A stretch of DNA of 25,800 nt from Candidatus Caenarcanales bacterium (GCA_022447685.1 JAKVAO010000036.1:1-25800); one strand, 5' to 3'. Counted from the first letter of the stretch, positions 7,483 through 16,301 are shown. Notes: generated by a model from the letters alone, not told the origin. Program-made: numbers and translations.

Positions 7483-8583
7483 ATGGCAGTCAAATATAAG
7501 CTAATTTCCCAACATAATAAAGCTAGAGCTGGAGTTATTTCGACTCCCCACGGCGATATTGAAACACCTGTTTTTATGCCGGTAGGCACTCAAAGCACAG
7601 TAAAAGCTATGACTTATGACCAAGTAGAAGCTACTGGCGCTGAAATTACCCTCGCTAATAACTATCATTTATATTTACGCCCGGGTCCTGACCTCATAGC
7701 TAAAGCCGGAGGCTTACATAAATGGACCAATTACCATAGACCATTCCTTACAGATTCTGGTGGTTTCCAGATTTTTTCACAAATGCGTATAAATAAATGT
7801 AAGGTTACAGATGAAGGCGCTGCATTTATAGATACCATCACTGGTCAAAAACATTTCATGGGCCCTGAAGATTCTATTATCTCCCAAAACAAACTTGGTG
7901 CAGATATAATCATGGCTTTTGATCATTGCCCGCAGGGTAACTCAAGCTACGAAGAAACCAAAGAAGCTATGAATAGAACCCATGCCTGGGCTGATCGCTG
8001 CATAAATGCTCATACTAGAGCTGAAGATCAGGCGCTATTCCTTATAGTACAGGGCGGAATTTATGAGGATTTGAGACGTGATAGTGCAGACTATATATGC
8101 AAAAAAGATGTTCCGGGCTTTGCAATTGGAGGTGTATCAGTAGGTGAATCCCGTGAAGATATAGATAGAATAGTAGAATTTACCGCCCCACTACTTCCTG
8201 AAGATAAACCTAGATACCTTATGGGAATCGGTACCAAAGAAGATATAGTCAAAGCTATAGCAGCTGGAATAGACATGTTTGACTGTGTAATGCCAACCAG
8301 AATCGCAAGACACGGAAGCTTTTTCAATGAAAAAGGGGAAAGGTTACAAATCAAAAACCAAAAATACACAGAAGACTTTAGTCCATTATCTGAAGACTGT
8401 AAGTGCTATACCTGTAGCAATTACTCTAAAGCATACATACGACATCTATGGAAAGTGCATGAGACTACGGCGGCAACTCTGCTGAGCATACATAATTTGA
8501 GCTATTTGATTAATTTAACTAAGGAGATTAGAGGGCATATTATAAATGGAAAGTTCGACCCAGAGCTTTATCTTAATTCATAA
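7483..8583 (+). CDS. tgt: Queuine/preQ1 tRNA-guanine transglycosylase
   Basis: Tgt exchanges guanine 34 in tRNAs with GUN anticodons for the queuosine precursor preQ1, using a covalent tRNA-enzyme intermediate. At 366 residues the protein is full length. It carries the LTDSGGFQ block with the active-site Asp91, the VQGGIYEDLR substrate loop, GGVSVGE, and DMFDCVMPTRIARHG with the nucleophile region D264/D267. The zinc site is intact: Cys306, Cys308, Cys311 and His337, in CKCYTC and IHNL. All positions run at a near-constant offset from the E. coli enzyme. The ATG start gives the usual N-terminus although no Shine-Dalgarno is evident. The next gene begins 5 bp after its stop, so the two are probably cotranscribed. 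No other queuosine gene lies in the window. Confidence 0.97.
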   Translation: MAVKYKLISQHNKARAGVISTPHGDIETPVFMPVGTQSTVKAMTYDQVEATGAEITLANNYHLYLRPGPDLIAKAGGLHKWTNYHRPFLTDSGGFQIFSQMRINKCKVTDEGAAFIDTITGQKHFMGPEDSIISQNKLGADIIMAFDHCPQGNSSYEETKEAMNRTHAWADRCINAHTRAEDQALFLIVQGGIYEDLRRDSADYICKKDVPGFAIGGVSVGESREDIDRIVEFTAPLLPEDKPRYLMGIGTKEDIVKAIAAGIDMFDCVMPTRIARHGSFFNEKGERLQIKNQKYTEDFSPLSEDCKCYTCSNYSKAYIRHLWKVHETTAATLLSIHNLSYLINLTKEIRGHIINGKFDPELYLNS

Positions 8584-8588
8584 ACTAA

Positions 8589-10199
8589 ATGCCTGATGAT
8601 GAATTAGAATCAGAGCTTGAAGATACTGAAGCTGAAGATATCGCAGCAAAAGAGGAACAAGTTACTGACAACGATGAAGACAACTCAGCAGCTACTGCTG
8701 AGGAAGATATTGCTGTGGATTCAGAAAATACTGAAAGTGATGCAACTGATGGCAATGAGGCTGACAGTGATAGTGATAGCACTGAAAACCCTGAAAAATC
8801 AGATAGCGAAGATTCAGCTAATGCCAACGATTCAGATGAGAGCACGGAAGAAACAGAGAAAGCATCTGATCAAAAGGCTGAAACCGAAGAAGATAGCAAA
8901 TCTACCGAAAACGATAAAACTAGTGAAGCTGAATATGATATCGAGATAGATAAAGAAAAAGAGATTAGGGAGCTTAAAGAGAATCTCTCTAAAGATCTTA
9001 CTATCATCGATGAAGCTTTAAGCGATGATGAATTCTTAGAGAAAATCAATTCCAGAAATGTTTTCCAGCGTTTCGAGAAATACATAAGAAGCAGTGTCAA
9101 CACTGTAAGTGATTTCGAGGCTATAGCCAAAAGTAAATTCTTACAAATGCTCATGGTAGTAGGGATTATAGCTGGAGCTGCATTCTCAACTCTCACTTGG
9201 AACTCAAAGAGCAAAGAAGAGTATAAACAACTAATCGGTTACATTAAAGTAAACCATGATTTACCAGAAGGTGTCGAAGGACCATTCAATGAAGAAGTAA
9301 CAAAAATCATTAGAAACTATGTCAGGCACCCGGAAAGATATCTAAAAAATGAGCACGAGCATCATCACCACGCACTTCACGAAATGAAAGACCCAATGTC
9401 TATAGACATGAGCGAGAAATACCCAGGTTTAATCACTAATGAACAACTTTTATTGATACTTGAAGAACAAGATCTTGGCAAAGTTTCAGCGAAAGGAACT
9501 GAATACACTGAAAAAATAAATTTATCAGGCTTGGATCTTAGATCAATTGACTATAAATATTTAAATAAATTTATACAAAGTAACCTCAAAGAAGCTAACT
9601 TTGAAGGAGTTGTAATCCAGGACGCACAATTTAGAGGTGCCAATGTTGCAGGAGCTAAGTTTAATTTTGCAACATTAACAGATTCTTCATTTATTAGAGC
9701 CAAAATGAATATGGCAAGCTTCGTTGAAACAGAGCTGACAAATTCAAACTTCTACGGCGCCAAAGGAGAATTAGTAAACTTCGAAAAAGCCTTCCTTGCT
9801 GGAGCTAATTTCAAAGAAACCGAGTTACTGGAAGTACAGTTCAACGGTTCACTTTTGTTCTCAGCGAACTTCAAAGACTCTTTCTTACTTGGAGCTGACT
9901 TTGGTGGAGCTGAACTCAGAAATGTAAACTTCAGAAGAACCAATCTCACTGCCGCAAATTTCCGCAAAGCAAATCTAGAAGGAGCTAACTTCGAAGGAGC
10001 TAACCTGGTTGGTGTTAATTTCAGGGATGCAGATTTAACAAATGCGATTTTCAAAGGAGCTAAAATCAGTAAGGCTTTGCTCGCAGAAGCAAAAGGACTT
10101 ACTATAGAACAGCTTGAAGAAGCTGAACTTGCCTACAGTGCAGCAAGTCTACCTGAGTGGGTTAATAAATCTAAACTAAGCTGGAAGAGACGCTTCTAG
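8589..10199 (+). CDS. Acidic, single-pass membrane pentapeptide-repeat protein
   Basis: This 536-residue protein has four parts. Residues 1-130 are a very acidic, Ser/Thr-rich, presumably disordered region (many DSDS, EDS and TEE runs). Residues about 182-204 (FLQMLMVVGIIAGAAFSTLT) form one membrane helix. Residues 205-310 are a soluble linker with a His cluster, HEHHHH, near 255-260 that might bind metal. Residues about 311-503 are pentapeptide repeats of the A(N/D)L/F type (ANFEGANLVGVNFRDADLTN), which fold into a right-handed quadrilateral beta-helix. Pentapeptide proteins are common in Cyanobacteria, but most lack known function. The gene starts 5 bp after tgt and lacks its own ribosome-binding site. 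Its last 29 bp overlap the convergent hemA-like gene. Confidence 0.85.
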   Translation: MPDDELESELEDTEAEDIAAKEEQVTDNDEDNSAATAEEDIAVDSENTESDATDGNEADSDSDSTENPEKSDSEDSANANDSDESTEETEKASDQKAETEEDSKSTENDKTSEAEYDIEIDKEKEIRELKENLSKDLTIIDEALSDDEFLEKINSRNVFQRFEKYIRSSVNTVSDFEAIAKSKFLQMLMVVGIIAGAAFSTLTWNSKSKEEYKQLIGYIKVNHDLPEGVEGPFNEEVTKIIRNYVRHPERYLKNEHEHHHHALHEMKDPMSIDMSEKYPGLITNEQLLLILEEQDLGKVSAKGTEYTEKINLSGLDLRSIDYKYLNKFIQSNLKEANFEGVVIQDAQFRGANVAGAKFNFATLTDSSFIRAKMNMASFVETELTNSNFYGAKGELVNFEKAFLAGANFKETELLEVQFNGSLLFSANFKDSFLLGADFGGAELRNVNFRRTNLTAANFRKANLEGANFEGANLVGVNFRDADLTNAIFKGAKISKALLAEAKGLTIEQLEEAELAYSAASLPEWVNKSKLSWKRRF

Positions 10200-11274
10200 A
10201 AGTTTCTTTAAGTCTATGTTGAATATATCTTTCACCAAAATTCAACCTTGCACTTAGTTCAAAATCATTATTCTGCCTAAAGGAATACTCTCTAACAAAA
10301 GCATCCAAGCTAGATAGTGGAAAATAATTCTCATTCTTTCTCAAACCATCAAAGTCACAAGAAGGCGTGGAGTTAAAATCAAAGATCACTTGATGGTGCC
10401 TTTCTGGAAATCTAATTACTGGCTGCCTCGAATCTATACCAAATACAACTAAATCACTTCTAGAACAATGATCAGCAATTTTAGGTGTTTTGTAACCGTG
10501 TTTCTTGGAGCGAACAAATTTAAGCCCAGACAACTCATCTCTAGATTTAAATAGCTCAATCTGCTGAGAAGAAGAACTAACCCTATGAATCAAAGTCATA
10601 TCCCCAGCCTGGATATTATTCTTAGTAAGGGCTATACTCGACTGAATCGCGGTACTACCTGAGCCTAGTATAGTTACAGAATTGATAGGGCTCATAAGAG
10701 ATAAACTCATAAGTGCTTTATTAATAGCAATCTCACAGTATGAAACAGGAGAAACATAAATTTCCTGATCGAAGAAACTTCTCATCTCTTCAGCTTTAGC
10801 TAGTAGTGCTTCTCCTTGTTCTTGGAAGAAACCCATACTTAAAGCTTGCCTAAAAGATCCTTTAAACTGCATACAAATCTCAGATTCACCAACAAGACCA
10901 CTGTTTAAACCACAATAAGTTCTAAGAATCTGAAGCTCTGCTTCATGACCACTCAAAGTAGTTATCGGGAACTGCTTCTCTAAGTAATGGAATATTGAAT
11001 TTCTAATGGCTTCAATAACAGAAGCTTTCTCTTGAGGCTTATCATCTAATTCAGCTTTCAAGAAAATAATAACTTCAAATCTATTACAGGTAGATAAAAG
11101 TGTGATTTCATCAATATTAAGATTATTTTTTAGATAAACTATAAAATCCTTATAGTCGTCATGAGAAACTTTGATTTTGCTTAACTCTTCAGCAGTGCAG
11201 AATTTGACTTTACTTTCAAGAGGATTAAGTCTTTGATTAGCTATTGATGTACCTAAATATAATAAGTTTTTCAA
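10171..11274 (-). CDS. hemA: Divergent, short glutamyl-tRNA reductase-like protein
   Basis: Glutamyl-tRNA reductase makes glutamate-1-semialdehyde from glutamyl-tRNA, the first step of C5 tetrapyrrole synthesis. Conserved features are LLSTCNRFEV with the catalytic Cys63, the His110 block GHEAELQILRTYCGLNSGLVGE, the following SEICMQFKGSFRQA, and an NADPH-binding Gly-rich loop VTILGSGSTA at 200-209. The protein is divergent: the usual GEPQI reads GESEI, and at 367 residues it is about 50 shorter than typical, so the C-terminal dimerisation helices look reduced. Start is TTG at 11272-11274 with a weak upstream AAGAG; the in-frame TGA just upstream excludes a longer start. The 3' end overlaps the convergent pentapeptide gene. 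No other haem gene is present. It may be a true HemA or a specialised paralogue. Confidence 0.65.
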   Translation of the reverse strand: MKNLLYLGTSIANQRLNPLESKVKFCTAEELSKIKVSHDDYKDFIVYLKNNLNIDEITLLSTCNRFEVIIFLKAELDDKPQEKASVIEAIRNSIFHYLEKQFPITTLSGHEAELQILRTYCGLNSGLVGESEICMQFKGSFRQALSMGFFQEQGEALLAKAEEMRSFFDQEIYVSPVSYCEIAINKALMSLSLMSPINSVTILGSGSTAIQSSIALTKNNIQAGDMTLIHRVSSSSQQIELFKSRDELSGLKFVRSKKHGYKTPKIADHCSRSDLVVFGIDSRQPVIRFPERHHQVIFDFNSTPSCDFDGLRKNENYFPLSSLDAFVREYSFRQNNDFELSARLNFGERYIQHRLKETSRSVSSSLV

Positions 11275-11306
11275 TATTTCACACTCTTATTTATATGTCT
11301 ATTTAT

Positions 11307-11334
11307 ATTATAGTATAAATTTCAATTCTCAAGC
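11307..11334 (-). promoter_or_regulatory. Candidate promoter of the hemA-like gene
   Basis: On the minus strand, a perfect -10 TATAAT (11307-11312) is preceded by a weak -35 GCTTGA (11329-11334) with a 16-bp spacer. It lies about 33 bp upstream of the TTG start, in the 72-bp gap after the glycosyltransferase gene. Confidence 0.4.
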
Positions 11335-11346
11335 CTATCTTTTATC

Positions 11347-12876
11347 TTAACTTTGACAAACAATTAATGCAAACTTAAAATTTTTTCTTGAATTCAGATA
11401 TGGAATTTTGATTATCTCAATATTTTTTTGAAGACAATTATATTTATGACTTAAGTCTAATAATTCTTGAGGGATTTGCTTACCATATCGCTTCATATTC
11501 CAGATTAATTGTATGGATTTACCTGAATTATAATTAGTTTGATCTTTTGCTAGTTTATATTCTCCGTCAAAGAACTCCTTAAACCTAATAGCTTCTTTAT
11601 GATCTGAAACTCCAAGTTGCTCTAAGTGATAATTAATATTCGTAGCGGTATGCCTGTGAGCTGTTATGGAAAGTGATTTATCTAATTGCTTGACTAGATG
11701 ATAGAATGGAATTGTTTCTCTTTTATAGACTTTGAACAAATCTGGTTTATAGAAAAAACATAGCTTCAGTGAAGCAACTATAGTGAAAAAAAGGCTAACA
11801 ATGACGATTAGAGTTTTCTTATTATGGAATGGGATTTCTTGTTTAAGGTTTATAGCATAGCTTCTATATAATCCAAGAAACATAATTTGCACGAAGAAGA
11901 AATAGAAAAACATCCCCCAACGCCCCTGGAACTTATCTATATGGCTATAAAAAACATATATGATTGGCAGAATAAAGCTTATTAAACAAATAGAAGAAAG
12001 GTATTGAATTATGTTATTTTTGCGGCTTGGTTTAGATTCAGAGAAACCAAAAATATTTTGCAAATAGTCAATAAAATAAATCCTGGAAGCCAAAATTCTA
12101 CCCCTAAAGAATAACCCAAAAACCACTAGAACAGGAATAAAAACAACAAAGTACTTAATCACAAGAATCTTTGCGACTTGTATATAATTATTAAATATAC
12201 TCAGAGACACAGCATTATCAGTGAAGTAGAAAAGACCCTGCTCTAAATGATTAGCGTAAGCTAAAAGATGAATTGAGATAAGACTTAGAAACAATAATGC
12301 TGAAACAATGAGCTTGATATTCAATAATCTTTTACGCAAAGATAAATTGAACGCCAAAGCAAAGACAGAAGCTAATAGCAGAAGAATGAAATTATACTTA
12401 CTCAAAAAAGCAAGTGCAGCAATAATCGCTAAAGCCAAATAATTAAGCCATGATGGCGATTTGATAGTTCTTATTAACTGCAAAATAAACAAAGATGAAA
12501 GAAAAGAAAGCAGAATACTATGAGTCAAATCAAAATTACTTTCATAGGAATATTGAACTATAAATACAGTAAAAAGACTTATATAGAAAGAGTTTGCCTT
12601 GCTCCAAAAATTCCTAGATATCAGATAATTAGTAAACCAAAAAGCAAAATATAGAGAATATTTGATAAAACTCAAAGAAATGAGATTTATTTCTGTAAAA
12701 TAAGAGATTGATTTTACTAACCAAACATAGAGTGGCGCCTGATTATGATAGGTCAAAGACCAGGGAGCTTCTATAGTATGCAATATCTCAGTTTCATCTA
12801 AAGTAAGGGAAGAGTTAATAAGAGCTATTCTTATTAAAAAAAATATTATAGAGACACTAGCAAAATATACAATCAC
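11347..12876 (-). CDS. GT-C membrane glycosyltransferase (ArnT/PMT_2-like)
   Basis: This 509-residue, very hydrophobic protein has about ten or more membrane helices in the first 350 residues, then a soluble C-terminal region. The first external loop contains LDETEIL (Asp27-Glu28) followed by YHNQAPLYVWL, the layout of the PMT_2/ArnT-type GT-C fold, in which the acidic pair is catalytic. Such enzymes use polyprenyl-phosphate sugars to modify lipids, glycans or proteins on the outer face of the inner membrane. Acceptor and sugar cannot be told from sequence. Start is GTG at 12874-12876 with no clear ribosome-binding site, five bases after the stop of the ABC-F gene, so it probably depends on the upstream message. 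Confidence 0.75.
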   Translation of the reverse strand: MIVYFASVSIIFFLIRIALINSSLTLDETEILHTIEAPWSLTYHNQAPLYVWLVKSISYFTEINLISLSFIKYSLYFAFWFTNYLISRNFWSKANSFYISLFTVFIVQYSYESNFDLTHSILLSFLSSLFILQLIRTIKSPSWLNYLALAIIAALAFLSKYNFILLLLASVFALAFNLSLRKRLLNIKLIVSALLFLSLISIHLLAYANHLEQGLFYFTDNAVSLSIFNNYIQVAKILVIKYFVVFIPVLVVFGLFFRGRILASRIYFIDYLQNIFGFSESKPSRKNNIIQYLSSICLISFILPIIYVFYSHIDKFQGRWGMFFYFFFVQIMFLGLYRSYAINLKQEIPFHNKKTLIVIVSLFFTIVASLKLCFFYKPDLFKVYKRETIPFYHLVKQLDKSLSITAHRHTATNINYHLEQLGVSDHKEAIRFKEFFDGEYKLAKDQTNYNSGKSIQLIWNMKRYGKQIPQELLDLSHKYNCLQKNIEIIKIPYLNSRKNFKFALIVCQS

Positions 12877-12881
12877 AGGAA

Positions 12882-14810
12882 TTATTGAGTAAACTCAAGC
12901 CACTCAGATTCAATCTCCTGAAGCCTAGTTTCCACTTCACCAAGTTCAGTGCTTAATTTTTCTAATTCCTTATAATCCTCTGCAAGCTTAGGATCAGCTA
13001 TTTTCCCAGAGAGATTTTCTTTCTTGGTGTTGAGTTCTTTAATCTCTCTTTCCATTTTTTTTATTTGCTTTTCACGCTCTTTAGCTAGTTTAGCTGGACT
13101 TAAAGCTTTCTCTTTCAGTTCTGCTTCAGGCTCAGAAAGATCTTCGCCACGAGCTTTAGCTGCTTTGATTTTCTTTTCACGCATCTGATCTATCAGAAAA
13201 TCTCTTTTCTCCAAATAGTCAGCGTAAGAAGACTTATGAACTATAAGCGAACCTTCGACAAATTCCCAAATCTGAGTCGCGTGGTTATTGATTAAATATC
13301 TATCGTGTGAAATACAAATAATCGTCCCCTGATAGGCTTCCATTGCATCTTCTAGAGACTCTTGGGCAATAGTATCTAAATGGTTAGTCGGCTCATCGAG
13401 TAGCAGAGTGTTATAACCACCTAACATTAATTTCGCTATAGCCAAACGTGCTTTCTCACCACCACTTAAAAGTCCAACTTCTTTGAAGACTTGATCACCA
13501 CTAAAAAGAAAACGCCCAAGAACACCACGAACATCAGTTTGAGTAGCATTAGGCATCAATTCCTCAATAGTTCTAACTAAAGTTTTATCGTAATCCAAAG
13601 TCTGTAACTGGTTCTGAGAATAATAACCGATTTTCGTACGCTCATGAATATCTATAGATCCAGTATCTGGATCTTCAAGTCTCATTAACATTTTGAAGAA
13701 AGTTGTTTTTCCACAGCCATTTGCTCCTAGTATAAAAACTCGCTGAGCTTCTTCTTTAAGCCATTCAAGATTGACTTTTACATCACTAAAAAGTTTATTA
13801 GTACCAAAACTTTTACTAAGATCTTTAATCTGAAAAACATCTCTTGCACTAGGATTGTCTAAAGGAAACTGAATTTGGATTTTACGCTGTTCACTTACAG
13901 GTACATCAATAACTTCAATTTTTTTGAGTTGTTTCTCGCGAGATTTAGCTTGTTTACTTTTAGCAGCGCTCGCTCTAAACCTGTTAACAAACTCCATTTG
14001 TTTTTCCATGGATTTTTTCTGGCGGGCAGCTGTAGCTGCCTGTAAACGTCTCATAGAATTTCGCTGTGCTACATACTCAGAGTAATTCCCGCTATAAGAA
14101 GTTAATTTACCTCTATCCAATTCTGCAATTTCATTTACTATTTGGTTTAAGAAGTATCTATCGTGAGAAACTAGTAAAATTCCATTCGGATAATCGAGAA
14201 GAAACTCTTCAAGCCAGTCTATAGCTTCAAGATCCAAATGGTTAGTCGGTTCATCCATTAGAATCAAATCCGGCTCTTCTAATAAAACTTTCGCAAGGTT
14301 AATTCTCATCTGCCAGCCACCACTGAATTTATCTACGTGATGCTCAAGTTCATCTAAACTAAAACCAAGCCCAGTAACCATTCTCCCGATTTTAGCTTCA
14401 ATTTTATCGGCGTCATAATCTTCTAATTTATGTTGAACTTCACCAAGCTCCTTCAAAACTTCATCGAATTCTTCTTCAGAAGCGGTCATAAGCTTGTTAC
14501 TAAGATCCTCTTCTTCTTTTTTGAGAGTGTTCACATAGGTGAAAACACTTTCTAATTCCTGTCTGAGGGTATTTCCAGCAGTTAATTTAGGGTTCTGAGT
14601 TAAGACTTTAATATTAATATGAGGAGCACGAATCACTTCTCCTTGCTGAGCTTCAAGTTCGCCAATAAGGATCTTCAATAATGTAGATTTACCAGCACCA
14701 TTAACACCAATTAAACCGATCTTACTGTGGTTGGTGATTTTGATAGAAACATCATCTAAAACCTGACGTTTACCGAAGTTATGGGATACATTAGTCGCTT
14801 GAATTAGCAC
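12882..14810 (-). CDS. ABC-F family ATPase (Uup/YheS-like translation factor)
   Basis: This 642-residue protein has two ATP-binding cassettes and no membrane segments, the mark of ABC-F proteins, which bind the ribosomal E site and rescue or tune translation. Cassette 1 has Walker A GVNGAGKST (35-43), signature FSGGW and Walker B LILMDEPTNHLD. Cassette 2 has GANGCGKTT (about 360), LSGGEKARL and LLLDEPTNHLD. Between them is the linker rich in Arg and Lys that contacts rRNA. A C-terminal coiled coil (about 560-642) resembles that of Uup, which binds DNA or RNA. Start is GTG at 14808-14810 with no Shine-Dalgarno; a TAAAAT box six bases upstream suggests a leaderless message. It diverges from the ArsC-like gene. 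Confidence 0.9.
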   Translation of the reverse strand: MLIQATNVSHNFGKRQVLDDVSIKITNHSKIGLIGVNGAGKSTLLKILIGELEAQQGEVIRAPHINIKVLTQNPKLTAGNTLRQELESVFTYVNTLKKEEEDLSNKLMTASEEEFDEVLKELGEVQHKLEDYDADKIEAKIGRMVTGLGFSLDELEHHVDKFSGGWQMRINLAKVLLEEPDLILMDEPTNHLDLEAIDWLEEFLLDYPNGILLVSHDRYFLNQIVNEIAELDRGKLTSYSGNYSEYVAQRNSMRRLQAATAARQKKSMEKQMEFVNRFRASAAKSKQAKSREKQLKKIEVIDVPVSEQRKIQIQFPLDNPSARDVFQIKDLSKSFGTNKLFSDVKVNLEWLKEEAQRVFILGANGCGKTTFFKMLMRLEDPDTGSIDIHERTKIGYYSQNQLQTLDYDKTLVRTIEELMPNATQTDVRGVLGRFLFSGDQVFKEVGLLSGGEKARLAIAKLMLGGYNTLLLDEPTNHLDTIAQESLEDAMEAYQGTIICISHDRYLINNHATQIWEFVEGSLIVHKSSYADYLEKRDFLIDQMREKKIKAAKARGEDLSEPEAELKEKALSPAKLAKEREKQIKKMEREIKELNTKKENLSGKIADPKLAEDYKELEKLSTELGEVETRLQEIESEWLEFTQ

Positions 14811-14816
14811 ATAGGT

Positions 14817-14836
14817 ATTTTAGCAGATGCTAAAAT
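14817..14836. promoter_or_regulatory. Symmetric divergent promoter/operator palindrome
   Basis: ATTTTAGC (14817-14824), a 4-bp centre and GCTAAAAT (14829-14836) form a perfect palindrome inside the 33-bp gap between two divergent genes. Each arm contains TAAAAT in -10 orientation: 7 nt before the plus-strand ATG and 6 nt before the minus-strand GTG. No good -35 is seen on either side. The arrangement suggests two leaderless transcripts, or a shared repressor site. Confidence 0.5.
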
Positions 14837-14843
14837 CATTGCT

Positions 14844-15188
14844 ATGGCTAAAGACTACACTATTCTTCATAACCCTAGATGCGGTAAATCCAGAGCAGCA
14901 CTTAAGTTAATCGAAGAAAAGAAGTTAAAAGTAAGTATTCATGAATACCTAAACGAAGGTATCACGCAGAAATTGATCAAAGAAATTTTAACTATAGCTG
15001 ATTTTGAATTAGAAGAAATGATCAGAAAAAAAGAAGCTAAAGAGCTTGACTTAGATCTAAATCAGAGCAAATCTGAACTTATTAAACTTATCAGTGCCAA
15101 TCCCAAAATCTTACAGAGACCTATAGTTTTCACTGATAAAAAAGCCGTAATAGCCAGAGATGATGAGTGGTTTTCTAGGATTAAATAA
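14844..15188 (+). CDS. ArsC/Spx-family thioredoxin-fold reductase
   Basis: At 114 residues this matches the glutaredoxin-type arsenate reductase family (ArsC, YffB, Spx). It has the HNPRCGKSR active-site loop with Cys13. Three Arg match the positions that bind oxyanion in E. coli ArsC: Arg61 (EEMIRKKE), Arg92 (QRPIV) and Arg105 (IARDDEW). Retention of all four residues is compatible with real arsenate reduction using glutathione or a glutaredoxin. However, no arsenite pump or ArsR regulator lies nearby, so it may be one of the many family members with another role. The ATG follows a TAAAAT box by seven bases with no ribosome-binding site. About 190 bp of AT-rich, gene-free sequence follow, containing a 13-bp palindrome TTGATTAAATCAA at 15193-15205. 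Confidence 0.8.
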   Translation: MAKDYTILHNPRCGKSRAALKLIEEKKLKVSIHEYLNEGITQKLIKEILTIADFELEEMIRKKEAKELDLDLNQSKSELIKLISANPKILQRPIVFTDKKAVIARDDEWFSRIK

Positions 15189-15341
15189 AAACTTGATTAA
15201 ATCAAAGACTAGCAAACATTAGTTCAAAAGCTGTATGACTAATAAGTTTAAGCTTCAATTATGTAAAGCAGATTAAAAGCACGTTAAATTAGGGATATTA
15301 CTATTTTTTGGGCATAATATATTCATAAGAGATAGATACAC

Positions 15342-15347
15342 TATACT
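15342..15347 (+). promoter_or_regulatory. Candidate -10 box of the 294-aa gene
   Basis: TATACT lies about 30 bp upstream of the GTG start at 15378. No matching -35 is found at the normal distance, so the promoter may need an activator or lie elsewhere. Confidence 0.3.
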
Positions 15348-15377
15348 TATCGGCAAAAGCAAAGAAGCTATTACCCT

Positions 15378-16262
15378 GTGAGATACAAGTATCCTAGTGA
15401 AATATACGAACATTTTCTTTCATCCACGAAAGAAGATGAAAAGTATGTACTTGATATTTTTTTTGATAGATTAGATTTAAACAACTTAGCTAAAGACCTA
15501 GAAGCAGGCGAATGTCCAGACTTCGACTGTCGCATGAATGGTAAATACTACGGCATAGAACTCACCAATTACTATGTAGACTCAGAAGCCAATGGTTCAC
15601 ACGGCAAAATGTTTATCTATGACTGGTTTGAATTTACTAAAAAGCTTAATAAAGAACTTGAGTTTAAAGGCTTAAATTATGTATTCGGTTCTCTGAGCTG
15701 GAAAAACACTAGTGATAATTTCAAAGACGAGTGTTTCAAAGAACAGGTGAAAATCATTAAAGATCCTCTATTCATGGAGGAATTAATTCAGCTAGTAAGT
15801 GAAAGATACGATAAAGTCAAAGAAAGACTAAGTCTGAATTTGGATAGATTGAACAACTATCCTTTACTTTATGAGCATTTGGTGAGCATCAACCTCGATT
15901 ATACTTTTCCAGACAAGAACGTACTCTGGTGGCACAGCAGCCTCAAAGCTGATACTGTAAAAAATCCACTAGAGGCATTAAAGAAAATTATCGCCCACAA
16001 AAATGAAAAAAGTAAAGCTTATAGAATCGGTTTCGATGAAAAATGGTTAATTATTTTCTCACACGGTTTGTTTCTTTCTGACTTACTTTACTTACACGAA
16101 ACTGCTTTGGAAGACTACAAGGAACTAGAAGTCGAACACTTCGATAAGATTTTTGTTTTCAGTAAACGCTTTGAGGAGATTCATATGGTTTATCCAGAGC
16201 CCGTAAAAGTTTTTAGTTATAAAACTAGAGAGGTATATCTGGATAGACGGTTTTTGGATTAG
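15378..16262 (+). CDS. Stand-alone protein with PD-(D/E)XK nuclease-like motif
   Basis: No family is recognised for this 294-residue soluble protein. Residues 42-63 read EAGECPDFDC, then NGKYYGIELT: a Pro-Asp (P47-D48) in a strand, then a short hairpin and G-I-E-x-T (Glu61, Thr63). This resembles many restriction-endonuclease-like proteins where the Lys of the ExK motif is replaced. An acidic residue slightly upstream (Glu42 or Glu45) fits the same fold. The C-terminal half contains WLIIFSHG and a predicted helix-strand pattern. There is no methyltransferase, helicase or antitoxin next to it, so a defence, repair or toxin role is only a suggestion. Start is GTG at 15378 with weak translation signals. 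Confidence 0.7.
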   Translation: MRYKYPSEIYEHFLSSTKEDEKYVLDIFFDRLDLNNLAKDLEAGECPDFDCRMNGKYYGIELTNYYVDSEANGSHGKMFIYDWFEFTKKLNKELEFKGLNYVFGSLSWKNTSDNFKDECFKEQVKIIKDPLFMEELIQLVSERYDKVKERLSLNLDRLNNYPLLYEHLVSINLDYTFPDKNVLWWHSSLKADTVKNPLEALKKIIAHKNEKSKAYRIGFDEKWLIIFSHGLFLSDLLYLHETALEDYKELEVEHFDKIFVFSKRFEEIHMVYPEPVKVFSYKTREVYLDRRFLD

Positions 16263-16301
16263 TTAGCTATTCTATAGCTACTGCTTCTGTAACTACACCC
16301 A

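Noticed and set aside
8585..8845. Antisense serine-rich 86-codon frame opposite the acidic tail
   Set aside because: Low-complexity shadow of the Asp/Glu/Ser codons in the pentapeptide gene, with no ribosome-binding site.
14844..15188. Arsenic-resistance operon
   Set aside because: Only the ArsC-like gene is present; no ArsB/Acr3 pump or ArsR regulator lies nearby.
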